Source: Lutimaribacter salitolerans
GTDB lineage: Bacteria > Pseudomonadota > Alphaproteobacteria > Rhodobacterales > Rhodobacteraceae
Direction of reading: 5' to 3'
NCBI RefSeq assembly: GCF_042677865.1
Contig: NZ_JBHUDD010000056.1
Span: forward strand, 1-64,000
Length of the DNA: 64,000 nt
Positions 18,047 through 26,526 of the stretch are shown in pieces; within the stretch, counting starts at the first letter, position 1; every line of letters starts with the position of its first letter. The notes beneath the pieces are model-generated. The model worked only from the letters and a program-made list of their open reading frames with translations, did no database searches and was not told the origin of the DNA. The position numbers were made by a program, and so were the translations under genes.

Positions 18047-18961
18047 GTGCCACCCAACGGCTATGCCTGGTGGTACATGGACGCGATCAGCGCCTGCGGC
18101 ACCCGCGCCCTGTCGGTGATCGGCTTCATCGGCTCGGTGTTCTCGCCGTGGTACGCGTGGTCGGGGCGGCGCGATCCGGCCAATCACTGCTGCATCAACG
18201 TGGCCACCTACGGCCCCGGCGGGCGCTTTACCATGACCGACCGGGGCCGCGCGGCGCTGCGCACCGATGACGGCGCGCTGAGCGTCGGCCCATCGGAAAT
18301 GCGTTGGGTCGACGGCAAGCTGGTGATCACGGTCAACGAATGGGGCGCGCTGCCGATGGTGACGCCCGTGCGCGGCACGATCACCCTGACCCCGCAGGCC
18401 ATCACCCGGGTCGAACTGCCGCTGACGCCGGATGGCGCGCATGTCTGGCGGCCCTTTGCCCCGGTGGCGACGGTCGATGTGGCGCTGGAGGCGACAGGCT
18501 GGCAATGGCAGGGCCACGGCTATTTCGACGCCAATTTCGGCACCCGCGCGCTGGAACAGAATTTCGATTTCTGGACCTGGGGGCGCTTCCCGGTGACGGA
18601 TGGCGCGACGTGCTTTTACGACGCCACGCGGGTGGATGGCACAAGGCTGGCGCAGGCGGTGCATTTCGATCACGCGGGACAGGCAATCGAGATCACGCCG
18701 CCGCCCCTGCAACGGGTGAATCCCAGCCTGTGGCGGGTGCACCGTGAGACGCGCGGCGATGCGGGATGCGCACCGCGTCAGGTGATGAACATGCTGGACG
18801 CGCCGTTCTATTCGCGCTCGATGGTGCGCACGGTGCTGGATGGTGAAGCCACGATCGGCGTGCACGAGGCGCTGGACCTGCGCCGCTTTCGCGCGCCGCT
18901 GCTCAAACCCATGCTGGCGGTGCGGGTGCCGCGCCGGGCCGGATGGCAGTTTCAGGATTGA
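18047..18961 (+). CDS. crtC: Hydroxyneurosporene synthase (carotenoid 1,2-hydratase)
   Basis: Adds water to the 1,2 double bond of neurosporene-type carotenoids. Recognised by the conserved N-terminal region PPNGYAWWYMDAIS, FIGSVFSPWYAWSG and INVATYGPGGRFTMTDRG, and by YFDANFGTRALEQNFDFWTWGR in the middle. I take the GTG at 18047, two bases after the crtD stop, since it begins the conserved block; an ATG at 18077 is the alternative. The open frame extends further upstream inside crtD, which is not meaningful. Confidence 0.92.
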   Translation: MPPNGYAWWYMDAISACGTRALSVIGFIGSVFSPWYAWSGRRDPANHCCINVATYGPGGRFTMTDRGRAALRTDDGALSVGPSEMRWVDGKLVITVNEWGALPMVTPVRGTITLTPQAITRVELPLTPDGAHVWRPFAPVATVDVALEATGWQWQGHGYFDANFGTRALEQNFDFWTWGRFPVTDGATCFYDATRVDGTRLAQAVHFDHAGQAIEITPPPLQRVNPSLWRVHRETRGDAGCAPRQVMNMLDAPFYSRSMVRTVLDGEATIGVHEALDLRRFRAPLLKPMLAVRVPRRAGWQFQD

Positions 18962-18971
18962 AACGCAGCAA

Positions 18972-19040
18972 GGGGGCCAGCCCCCCGACCGCGTGCCGCG
19001 GACTCCCCCCGGAGTTTATCCGGCAAGATGAAGCAGGACC
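18972..19040 (+). repeat. Interspersed hairpin element, copy A (after crtC)
   Basis: A GC hairpin (GGGGG-CCAG-CCCCC, 18972-18985) is followed at 19007 by CCCCGGAGTTTATCCGG and then CAAGATGAAGCAGGACC. The same two-part structure recurs at 55224-55277 and 61856-61912. It lies between convergent crtC and tspO, so here it may also terminate crtDC. Confidence 0.7.
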
Positions 19041-19043
19041 GGA

Positions 19044-19526
19044 TCAGCGCTGGGGCTTGGGCGGGTTCGCCGCCACCTGCGGGTTCAGGCGCAGAACCGA
19101 CAGGTTCAGCGCGCCCGCCACGGTGACCCAGGCCAGATAGGGCACGAACAGCAGCCCGGTGATCATGTCGACCTGCCACAGGGCAAGCGTCGTCACCGCC
19201 ACGCTGGCCCACAGCAGCGACAGCACCAGCATCCCGCCACGAATGTTCTGCAGGCCGAAGAACACCGGCGTCCACAACCCGTTCAGCGCGATCTGCAACG
19301 CCCAGAGCGCCATCGCCAGCGTGCCCGCGTCACTGACAGCCGCGCGCGCGCCTGCGGCCGCCATGCAGATGTAGATGATCGACCATGCGACCGGGAACAG
19401 CCAGTCGGGCGGGGTCCAGCTGGGCTTGGACAGTGCCCGATACCACGGGCCCGGCGGAAAAATCGCGCCGTTCGCGCCCGCGGCAAAGCAGGCACCCAGA
19501 AAAATGACAAAATACACCCATATCAT
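19044..19526 (-). CDS. tspO: TspO/MBR-family tryptophan-rich sensory protein
   Basis: Outer-membrane porphyrin- and oxygen-linked regulator known as TspO or CrtK in Rhodobacter, where it represses photosynthesis gene expression, probably by affecting tetrapyrrole export or signalling. 160 residues, five membrane segments, with the signature block PPGPWYRALSKPSWTPPDWLFPVAWSIIYICM (conserved W, P residues) near residues 24-55. It follows crtB by three bases in the crtI-crtB-tspO operon, the usual place. Confidence 0.95.
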   Translation of the reverse strand: MIWVYFVIFLGACFAAGANGAIFPPGPWYRALSKPSWTPPDWLFPVAWSIIYICMAAAGARAAVSDAGTLAMALWALQIALNGLWTPVFFGLQNIRGGMLVLSLLWASVAVTTLALWQVDMITGLLFVPYLAWVTVAGALNLSVLRLNPQVAANPPKPQR

Positions 19527-19529
19527 GGG

Positions 19530-20573
19530 TTACGAGGTAGTGCGTGCCGCCCCGGCTTGCAAGGACGCTTTTCGCGCCCTCTCCTGCGCCTCGATCTGGC
19601 CCAGCAAGGATACCACACGATCCGACCACGCATTGCGGGGCGCGTCGCTGCGCGATGCGGCATCGACCAGGAACGCCACCTCGGGCAGCGGTCTGGCATA
19701 GATCGTGGCGCGGCGCGGCATCACCAGCGTGACACCGGCGCGGATCATCGACAGGCCCAGCCAGCCGATCTTCTGGCCCGTGTTGGTGCGGGCGCGGGCG
19801 GTGATGCTGTCAAACCCCTGCGCGCGGACCTGCCCGCCGATCCCGGCGTAGATATGGCGCGCGGCAAAGATGCCGGGGCGGCAATCGACCGGCAGCGCGG
19901 CCACACCGGCCTCGGACCTGTGATACAGCTCGTCCGCCTGCCGCAGCAGCCGCCGCACGACACCGCGCAGCGCCGGGGTGGCACGCGGACTGGCCAGCAT
20001 CTCGGCCGGGTCGATTCCTGCCTCGGCCAGCCAGTCGGTCGGCAGGTACAGCCGCCCCTCGCGGGCATCCTCGCCCACGTCGCGGGCAATGTTGGTCAGC
20101 TGCATCGCCACACCCAGATCACAGGCCCGCGCCAGCGCATCGGCATCGCGCACCCGCATCAGCACGCACATCATCGCGCCAACCGCGCTGGCGACGCGGG
20201 CGGAATAGGCATGCAGGTCCGACAGCGTGGCATAGCGCCGCTCCATCGCGTCCCAGGCCAACCCCTCGAGCATCGCCTCGGGCAGGGCGCGGGGCATGTC
20301 GAATTCCTCGATCAGGGCGGTAAAGGCCCGGTCGGGCGCGGCATTGCGGGGCCGCCCGGCATAGGCCAGCTCCAGCCGTTCGCGCAGGGCCAGCACCGAT
20401 GCCGCCTTGTCTTCCTTCAGGTCCACCTCGTCATCCGCCAGCCGGCAGAACGCATAGAGCGCCAGCGCGGGATCGCGCACGCGGGCGGGCAACAGCCTGC
20501 TGGCGGCGTGAAACGACAGCGACCCATGGCGGATCGCCTCGCGGCAGTGCAGCAGATCGGCCCCGTCCATCAT
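19530..20573 (-). CDS. crtB: Phytoene synthase
   Basis: Joins two GGPP molecules head to head to form phytoene, the first carotenoid. 347 residues, with the squalene/phytoene synthase Asp-rich motifs RLADDEVDLKED (near residue 45) and NIARDVGEDAREGRLYLP (about 160-177). Overlaps crtI by four bases. Confidence 0.96.
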   Translation of the reverse strand: MMDGADLLHCREAIRHGSLSFHAASRLLPARVRDPALALYAFCRLADDEVDLKEDKAASVLALRERLELAYAGRPRNAAPDRAFTALIEEFDMPRALPEAMLEGLAWDAMERRYATLSDLHAYSARVASAVGAMMCVLMRVRDADALARACDLGVAMQLTNIARDVGEDAREGRLYLPTDWLAEAGIDPAEMLASPRATPALRGVVRRLLRQADELYHRSEAGVAALPVDCRPGIFAARHIYAGIGGQVRAQGFDSITARARTNTGQKIGWLGLSMIRAGVTLVMPRRATIYARPLPEVAFLVDAASRSDAPRNAWSDRVVSLLGQIEAQERARKASLQAGAARTTS

Positions 20574-22126
20574 GATGCCGTCACCCCGGATGAAACCGGC
20601 GTCGGCACCAGCTTGGCCAGCACCTCGGCGGACGAGATCACACCGGGCAGCCCCGCGCCGGGATGGGTGCCCGCGCCGACCAGAAACAGGCCCTTGGCCT
20701 CTTCGCTGACGTTATGGGGCCGGAAATAGGCGCTTTGCAGAATCCGCGGCTCGATCGAAAAGCCCGAGCCATGGGGCGACAGGTATCGGTCGCGGAACGT
20801 ATCGGGCGTGAACACCTCGGACGGGCCCAGATGATCGCCCAGACCGGGCAGCAACTGATCCTCCAGCACCGCCTGCACCTTCTGGCGATAGGCCTCGCCC
20901 TCGGCGGCCCAATCCACCGAGTTGTCGAAATTCAGATGCGGCACCGGCGACAGCGCATAGAAGGTATCGTCGCCCTCGGGCGCCACGCCGGGATCGACCA
21001 CGCTTGGGCGGTGGACATAGAGGCTCATGTCATCCGACAGCTTGCCCTTGATGAAGATGTCGCGGATCAGACCCTTGTAGCGCGGGCCGTTCAGGATGGT
21101 GTGATGACCCACATCGCCCCATTTGCCGCGCGTGCCCTTGGTGCCGAAATACCACACGAACAGCCCCATCGACCAGCGCGAGCGATCCAGCTTGGCCCTC
21201 GACCAGCGGCGCTTGCGATGGTTGCGCAACAGCGTGTCATAGGTGTGGCCCGCATCGGCGTTCGAAACCACCACATCGGCGCGCAGCATCTCGCCGCCGT
21301 CCAGCCGCACGCCCTTGGCGGCACCGTCCTTCAGCAGGATCTCGTCCACGCCGGTGTGCAGCCGCACATGCCCGCCCTGATCCTCGATCACACCGGCCAT
21401 CGCATCGGCAATCGCCTGCACGCCACCCATGGCGTAATGCACGCCGAACTCTTTCTCCAGATGGCTGACAAGGATATACATCGAGGTCACGTTGAACGGA
21501 TCGCCGCCGATGAACAGCGGATGGAACGAGAACGCCATGCGCAGGCGTTCGTCCTTGAACCGCCGGGCCGCGTGGGCATAGACGCTGCGATCGGCGCGCA
21601 GCATGGCGAACCGGGGCAGCACCTTGATCAGATCGGCGAACCTGTGCATCGACCGTCGGCCCAGATCCTCGAACCCGAACCAGTATCGCGCCTCGCTGTC
21701 GCGCAGGAACTGCTCGTATCCCTTCACATCGCCGGGCGACAGGCGCCGCACCTCTTCTCGCATCTTGGCGGTGTCCTGACAGGCGCTGAACTTCGACCCG
21801 TCCGGCCAGCGGATTTCATAGAACGGATCGACCGGGCGCAGATCGACATCGGTGTCGAAATCGCGGCCACAGACGGCCCACAGCTCGCGAAAAATCTGCG
21901 GCACGGTGACGATCGTCGGCCCCAGATCGAATCGGTGACCGTCGCGCTGGAGCGACGAGCCGCGCCCGCCGACCCGGTCCAGCCGGTCCAGCACCGAAAC
22001 CCGATAGCCCTTGGCCCCCAGCCGCATCGCCGCCGCCAGACCACCCAGCCCCGCACCGATCACCACCGCATGAGGCGCGCCTGCTTGCGCCGCCTGCACC
22101 GGCAGCGAAGTGTCTATTCTTGTCAT
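20570..22126 (-). CDS. crtI: Phytoene desaturase
   Basis: FAD-dependent desaturase making neurosporene (three steps) or lycopene (four steps). 518 residues; N-terminal fold VIGAGLGGLAAAMRLGAKGY and C-terminal FLVGAGTHPGAGLPGVISSAE. First gene of crtI-crtB-tspO, divergent from crtA across a region with two perfect PpsR-type boxes. The desaturation end point cannot be read from the sequence, but the crtA/C/D/F set implies the spheroidene branch. Confidence 0.96.
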   Translation of the reverse strand: MTRIDTSLPVQAAQAGAPHAVVIGAGLGGLAAAMRLGAKGYRVSVLDRLDRVGGRGSSLQRDGHRFDLGPTIVTVPQIFRELWAVCGRDFDTDVDLRPVDPFYEIRWPDGSKFSACQDTAKMREEVRRLSPGDVKGYEQFLRDSEARYWFGFEDLGRRSMHRFADLIKVLPRFAMLRADRSVYAHAARRFKDERLRMAFSFHPLFIGGDPFNVTSMYILVSHLEKEFGVHYAMGGVQAIADAMAGVIEDQGGHVRLHTGVDEILLKDGAAKGVRLDGGEMLRADVVVSNADAGHTYDTLLRNHRKRRWSRAKLDRSRWSMGLFVWYFGTKGTRGKWGDVGHHTILNGPRYKGLIRDIFIKGKLSDDMSLYVHRPSVVDPGVAPEGDDTFYALSPVPHLNFDNSVDWAAEGEAYRQKVQAVLEDQLLPGLGDHLGPSEVFTPDTFRDRYLSPHGSGFSIEPRILQSAYFRPHNVSEEAKGLFLVGAGTHPGAGLPGVISSAEVLAKLVPTPVSSGVTAS

Positions 22127-22159
22127 GGCGCGCTCCTTGGATTTACCCGCGGGTCAAAA

Positions 22160-22177
22160 TGTCAGGTTTAGTTTACA
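22160..22177. promoter_or_regulatory. PpsR/CrtJ-type operator, crtI-crtA intergenic (box 1)
   Basis: TGTCAGGTTTAGTTTACA, an exact TGT-N12-ACA match 33 bases upstream of crtI. Confidence 0.8.
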
Positions 22178-22213
22178 TACTTTCTGACGCATCTTCCATC
22201 TTAAATGAATATC

Positions 22214-22231
22214 TGTCAGACTTAATTGACA
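22214..22231. promoter_or_regulatory. PpsR/CrtJ-type operator, crtI-crtA intergenic (box 2)
   Basis: TGTCAGACTTAATTGACA, an exact TGT-N12-ACA match 19 bases upstream of the crtA start. With box 1 it allows one repressor to govern both directions. Confidence 0.8.
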
Positions 22232-22250
22232 CCTTTTTGAGGCCAGCCCG

Positions 22251-22961
22251 TTGCAGACCGTCACACTCAGCCTGTTTCGCTTTGACAGCCTTGCCGCCCG
22301 GCTTTGGGCCTTTGGCATGATGGGGGCGGCGCGATTCGCCCTGCCCCGCGTGCCGGGCCTGATGTTCTGGAAACTCTGCGGTTCGGGCACAGGCGAGGGG
22401 TTCACCCCCCGCCCCAACTGGCACGTCTATGCGGTGCTGTGCGTCTGGCCCGATGCCGACACGGCGCGCGACCGGATCGCCGACGCCGGGCTGTTCCGCC
22501 GCTACCGCGCCCGCGCATCCGAGGACTGGACCGTGTTCCTGACCCCCACATCGGTGCGCGGGCACTGGTCGGGCGTCACGCCGTTTTCGGCACAAACACC
22601 GCCCGAAACCGGCCTGCTGGCGGCGATGACCCGCGCGACGGTGAAACCGAAACACGCGCTGAAATTCTGGGCCCGCGTGCCCGACATCTCGACCGTCATC
22701 GGGGACGACCCGAACGTGATGTTCAAGATCGGCATCGGCGAGGTGCCCCTTTTGCATCAGGTGACCTTTTCAATCTGGCCCGATGCGCGCAGCATGGAGG
22801 AATTCGCACGCACCCCGGACGGTCCGCACGCGCAGGCCATCCAGTCGGTGCGCACCGGCAACTGGTTCAACGAGGAACTCTATGCCCGCTTTCGCGTCAC
22901 CGGCGAACGCGGCACATGGGGCGGGGTCAGCCCCCTCGCCCAATCACAAGGACACATATGA
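22251..22961 (+). CDS. crtA: Spheroidene monooxygenase
   Basis: Oxygen-dependent enzyme that turns spheroidene into the keto-carotenoid spheroidenone, the pink pigment of aerobically grown purple bacteria. 236 residues with the CrtA blocks LFRFDSLAARLWAFGMMG, GLMFWKLCGSGTGEGFTP and FKIGIGEVPLLHQVTFSIWPD. The start is a TTG at 22251, with GAGG eight bases upstream and no better alternative. Its TGA overlaps the bchI ATG by four bases, tying pigment oxidation to Mg-chelatase expression. Confidence 0.94.
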   Translation: MQTVTLSLFRFDSLAARLWAFGMMGAARFALPRVPGLMFWKLCGSGTGEGFTPRPNWHVYAVLCVWPDADTARDRIADAGLFRRYRARASEDWTVFLTPTSVRGHWSGVTPFSAQTPPETGLLAAMTRATVKPKHALKFWARVPDISTVIGDDPNVMFKIGIGEVPLLHQVTFSIWPDARSMEEFARTPDGPHAQAIQSVRTGNWFNEELYARFRVTGERGTWGGVSPLAQSQGHI

Positions 22962-23962
22962 AACACGCCTTCCCCTTCTCTGCCATCGTCGGGCAGGACG
23001 ACATGAAACTTGCCATGATCCTGACCGCGGTCGATCCGAAACTGGGCGGCGTTCTGGTCTTTGGCGACCGTGGCACCGGCAAATCCACCGCCGTGCGCGC
23101 GCTGGCCGCTTTGCTGCCGCCGATTCAGGCGGTGCAGGGCTGCCCGGTCAATTCCGCCGATCCCGCCGATGTACCCGACTGGGCAAGGTTAGAGACACAT
23201 CAGATGGTCGAACGGCCCACCCCGGTGGTCGATCTGCCGCTTGGCGTGACCGAGGACCGCGTGACAGGGGCGCTGGACATCGAACGCGCGCTGACCCAGG
23301 GCGAAAAGGCGTTTCAGCCCGGTTTGCTGGCGCAGGCCAATCGCGGGTATCTCTATATCGACGAGGTGAACCTGCTTGAGGATCACATCGTCGATCTGCT
23401 GCTGGATGTGGCGCAATCGGGCGAGAATGTCGTGGAACGCGAAGGGCTCAGCATCCGCCACGCCGCGCGGTTCGTGCTGGTCGGCTCGGGCAACCCCGAA
23501 GAGGGCGAATTGCGCCCGCAACTTCTGGACCGGTTCGGCCTGTCGGTCGAGGTGCGCAGCCCCACCGATATCGACGACCGGATCGAGGTGATCCGCCGCC
23601 GCGATGCGTTTGAAACCGACGTCGAAACCTTCATGGCGACATGGGGCGTAGAGGATACGAAACTTCGCGATCACATCCTGACCGCAAGGGCGGGTCTGGC
23701 CGGAATAGAGACGAAAACCGACGCCCTGCGCGACTGCGCCGAGCTGTGCGTGGCGCTGGGATCGGACGGTTTGCGCGGCGAGCTGACGCTGCTGCGCGCC
23801 GGGCGGGCCTGGGCCGCGTTTCAGGGCGACACCAGCCTTGATCGCAGACATCTGCGCCGCGTCGCGCCGCTGGCCCTGTCGCACCGCCTGCGCCGCGATC
23901 CGCTGGACGAGGCCGGCAGCGCAACCCGCGTCGCGCGCACCGTGTCCGAGGTGCTGGGATGA
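22958..23962 (+). CDS. bchI: Magnesium chelatase ATPase subunit I
   Basis: AAA+ ATPase that, with BchD and BchH, inserts Mg2+ into protoporphyrin IX. 334 residues; Walker A GDRGTGKST at about 36-44, Walker B YLYIDEVNLL in the middle, and sensor-type sequence LVGSGNPEEGELRPQLLDRFGL. The start at 22958 follows an AAGGACA ribosome-binding site within the end of crtA. Overlaps bchD by four bases. Confidence 0.97.
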   Translation: MKHAFPFSAIVGQDDMKLAMILTAVDPKLGGVLVFGDRGTGKSTAVRALAALLPPIQAVQGCPVNSADPADVPDWARLETHQMVERPTPVVDLPLGVTEDRVTGALDIERALTQGEKAFQPGLLAQANRGYLYIDEVNLLEDHIVDLLLDVAQSGENVVEREGLSIRHAARFVLVGSGNPEEGELRPQLLDRFGLSVEVRSPTDIDDRIEVIRRRDAFETDVETFMATWGVEDTKLRDHILTARAGLAGIETKTDALRDCAELCVALGSDGLRGELTLLRAGRAWAAFQGDTSLDRRHLRRVAPLALSHRLRRDPLDEAGSATRVARTVSEVLG

Positions 23963-25626
23963 CATCGCCGCAATGGGACGCCGCGCAGCTTGCGCTGGCG
24001 CTTTTGTCGGTTGATCCCGTTGGCCTTGGCGGCATGGTGATCCGCGCGCGATCCGGCCCTGTGCGCGATGCATTTCTGGCCGGATTAGGGTCTGTTCCCC
24101 TGCCCCGCCGCCGGATTCATCCCGATATTTCCGATGACGCGCTGTTTGGCGGGCTGGACCTGTCTGCCACGCTGAGTGCGCAAAAAATCGTTTACTCCCA
24201 AGGCGTTATGCATGACCCCTGTGCCGTGATCCTGACCATGGCCGAACGCACGCCCCCCGATCTGGCCGCGAAGCTGGCACAAACCCTTGATATTGCAGGA
24301 CAACATGCGCTGATCGCTCTGGACGAAGGGGCCGAGCCTGACGAACGCACCCCCCCTGCCCTGTCCGAGCGTGTGGCCTTTCGCGCCGATCTGGACGGCA
24401 TCGGCCGGATGCAGGCCACCGACAGCGACCTGCCCGACCCCGAAACCGCCCGCGCGCTGTATCCGCGTGTCATGGTGACGGACGAGGCGATCGAGGCCGT
24501 CACCGTTCTGGCCGCGCGCTACGGCATCGACAGCGCCCGCGCGCCGTTGTTCGCGCTGCGCGCCGCCCGGGCGCATGCGGCGCTTTTCGCGCGGATCAGC
24601 CTTTCATCCGAGGACATCGCAGCGGCCTCGGGGTTGGTCTATGCCCATCGCGCCACGCAGATGCCAGCGGAGGAGGAGGACGAACCCCCGCCCGACGAGT
24701 CGCCGGATGACAGCCCGCAGGATCAGGACCAGGATCAGGGCGAGGATGAAATGGAAATCCCGCAGGACATGCTGATCGAGGCGGTGCGCGCGATGCTGCC
24801 CGACGGGATGCTGGAAACGCTTGTCCCCGCGGGGACAGCCCGCGGCGCGCGCGGATCGGGCGCCGGGGCGCGGCGCAAGGGCAACCGCCGTGGCCGCCCC
24901 CTGCCCTCGCGTCCCGGTCGGCTGGACGGGCGCGCGCGGATCGATCTGGTGGCAACCTTGCGCGCCGCCGCCCCGTGGCAACCGCTGCGCCGCAAACTGT
25001 CCCCGCGGGGACAAAAGCTGCTGATCCACCCCGGCGACATCCATCTGAAACGGTTCGAGGACCGGTCCGACCGCCTGCTGATCTTTGCCGTGGATGCGTC
25101 GGGCTCGGCCGCATTGGCGCGGTTGTCCGAGGCCAAGGGCGCGGTGGAATTGCTGCTGGCGCAGGCCTATGCGCGGCGCGATCACGTCGCCCTGATCGCG
25201 TTTCGCGGCGACGGGGCCGACCTGCTGCTGCCGCCCACGCGCTCGCTGGTGCAGACCAAACGCCGCCTGTCGGCCCTGCCAGGCGGCGGTGGCACGCCGC
25301 TGGCCGCAGGGCTGCGCGCCGCGGGCGAACTGGCCGATCACGCGCGAGGGCACGGGCTGTCGCCCGCCATCGCCGTGCTGACCGATGGCCGCGCCAACAT
25401 CGCGCTGGATGGCTCGGCCAACCGCGCGCAGGCGGCCGAGGATGCCACGCGGATTGCCATATGGCTGCGCGCAAGTGGCCTGCCCGGCGTCGTGCTGGAC
25501 GTGGGCAACCGACCCACCCCGCAACTGGGGCAACTGGCCGCCGCAATGGGCGCGCGCTATCTGCCTTTGCCCCGCGCCGATGCGCAGCGCGTCAGCGCCG
25601 CGATCAACGATGCCCTGGAGGGTTGA
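23959..25626 (+). CDS. bchD: Magnesium chelatase subunit D
   Basis: Platform subunit linking BchI to BchH. 555 residues: a degenerate AAA+ domain (first 230 residues), a very acidic Pro/Asp/Glu linker (EEEDEPPPDESPDDSPQDQDQD, shown by its first 20 residues), and a C-terminal von Willebrand A domain with the metal-site motif DASGS. Two perfect copies of the 16-bp palindrome of the nearby replicon lie inside the gene (24822-24837, read as VPAGT; 24998-25013, read as SPRGQ), flanking the junction of linker and VWA domain. Confidence 0.96.
   Translation: MTSPQWDAAQLALALLSVDPVGLGGMVIRARSGPVRDAFLAGLGSVPLPRRRIHPDISDDALFGGLDLSATLSAQKIVYSQGVMHDPCAVILTMAERTPPDLAAKLAQTLDIAGQHALIALDEGAEPDERTPPALSERVAFRADLDGIGRMQATDSDLPDPETARALYPRVMVTDEAIEAVTVLAARYGIDSARAPLFALRAARAHAALFARISLSSEDIAAASGLVYAHRATQMPAEEEDEPPPDESPDDSPQDQDQDQGEDEMEIPQDMLIEAVRAMLPDGMLETLVPAGTARGARGSGAGARRKGNRRGRPLPSRPGRLDGRARIDLVATLRAAAPWQPLRRKLSPRGQKLLIHPGDIHLKRFEDRSDRLLIFAVDASGSAALARLSEAKGAVELLLAQAYARRDHVALIAFRGDGADLLLPPTRSLVQTKRRLSALPGGGGTPLAAGLRAAGELADHARGHGLSPAIAVLTDGRANIALDGSANRAQAAEDATRIAIWLRASGLPGVVLDVGNRPTPQLGQLAAAMGARYLPLPRADAQRVSAAINDALEG
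24822..24837. repeat. 16-bp palindrome copy 1 (probable parS), inside bchD
   Basis: TGTCCCCGCGGGGACA, perfectly self-complementary, in frame as Val-Pro-Ala-Gly-Thr. One of seven copies clustered around the parAB/dnaA-like module. Confidence 0.8.
24998..25013. repeat. 16-bp palindrome copy 2 (probable parS), inside bchD
   Basis: Identical 16-bp palindrome, here read as Ser-Pro-Arg-Gly-Gln, 176 bases after copy 1. Confidence 0.8.
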
Positions 25627-25629
25627 GCG

Positions 25630-26526
25630 ATGGACTGGCCCCGCGATCTGACAGGCTGGCCGCTGGCCGAACAGTCCAGTCGCATCGCCTGCCGCCCGCA
25701 TCGCTGGCATGTGCAGCAGATGGGCGACGGGCCGGTGATCTTGTTGATTCACGGGGCTGGCGGGGCAACGCACAGTTGGCGCGATGTGATGCCCTTGCTG
25801 GCGAAACAGGCACGCGTCATCGCGCTGGATCTGCCGGGACAGGGATTCACGCAGGCGGGCACGCGGGCACGGTCGGGCATGATGCAGACGGCAGAGGATA
25901 TCGCGGCGCTCTGCGCCCAAGAGGGCTGGCAGCCGACCGCCATCGTGGGCCATTCCGCCGGGGCCGCCGTGGCGCTGCGACTGTCGCAAATCGTGCTGTC
26001 CCCGCGGGGACAGGCCCCCGATGTGGTGGGCATCAACCCCGCGCTGGACAAGTTCGACGGCATCGCCGGCTGGCTGTTTCCGGTGCTGGCCAAGGCGCTG
26101 GCGCTGAACCCGTTGACGCCGCTGCTGTTCACCCTTGGCGGCGCGTCAGACCGGCGCACACGGCAGTTGATCGAGCGGACGGGATCAACGCTGACAGACG
26201 AGGGATACAGGCTCTATTCCCGCCTGATGGGCGATCGCGGGCATGTCGGCGGGACGTTGCAGATGATGGCCAGCTGGCAGTTGGATGCGCTGATTGCGGA
26301 CCTGCCCGGGATCACCGCGCGCTGCCTGTTCCTGGCGGGTGAAACCGACAGCGCGGTGCCGGTGAAAGTGGCGCAAAGGGCAGGGGCGTCGATACCGGGG
26401 GCGGTTGTGGAAACCCTGCCCGATCTGGGCCACCTGGCCCATGAAGAAGCGCCCGACCTTGTCGCCGGGCGCATCCTGTCTTTCGTGAATTCCGGTCAGT
26501 CCGACAGCGTGTCCAGAAACGCCTGA
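25630..26526 (+). CDS. bchO: BchO, alpha/beta-hydrolase of the bch operon
   Basis: Putative magnesium-chelatase accessory protein conserved after bchD in proteobacterial PGCs. 298 residues with an alpha/beta hydrolase plan: oxyanion block HGAGGATHSW, nucleophile elbow GHSAGA, acid in GETDSAVPV and late histidine GHLAHE. Its substrate is unknown. It contains palindrome copy 3 (25997-26012). Its 3' end overlaps the convergent parB 3' end by 31 bases, so the last ten codons of both genes use the same DNA. Confidence 0.92.
   Translation: MDWPRDLTGWPLAEQSSRIACRPHRWHVQQMGDGPVILLIHGAGGATHSWRDVMPLLAKQARVIALDLPGQGFTQAGTRARSGMMQTAEDIAALCAQEGWQPTAIVGHSAGAAVALRLSQIVLSPRGQAPDVVGINPALDKFDGIAGWLFPVLAKALALNPLTPLLFTLGGASDRRTRQLIERTGSTLTDEGYRLYSRLMGDRGHVGGTLQMMASWQLDALIADLPGITARCLFLAGETDSAVPVKVAQRAGASIPGAVVETLPDLGHLAHEEAPDLVAGRILSFVNSGQSDSVSRNA
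25997..26012. repeat. 16-bp palindrome copy 3 (probable parS), inside bchO
   Basis: TGTCCCCGCGGGGACA read as Ser-Pro-Arg-Gly-Gln in bchO. Confidence 0.8.
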
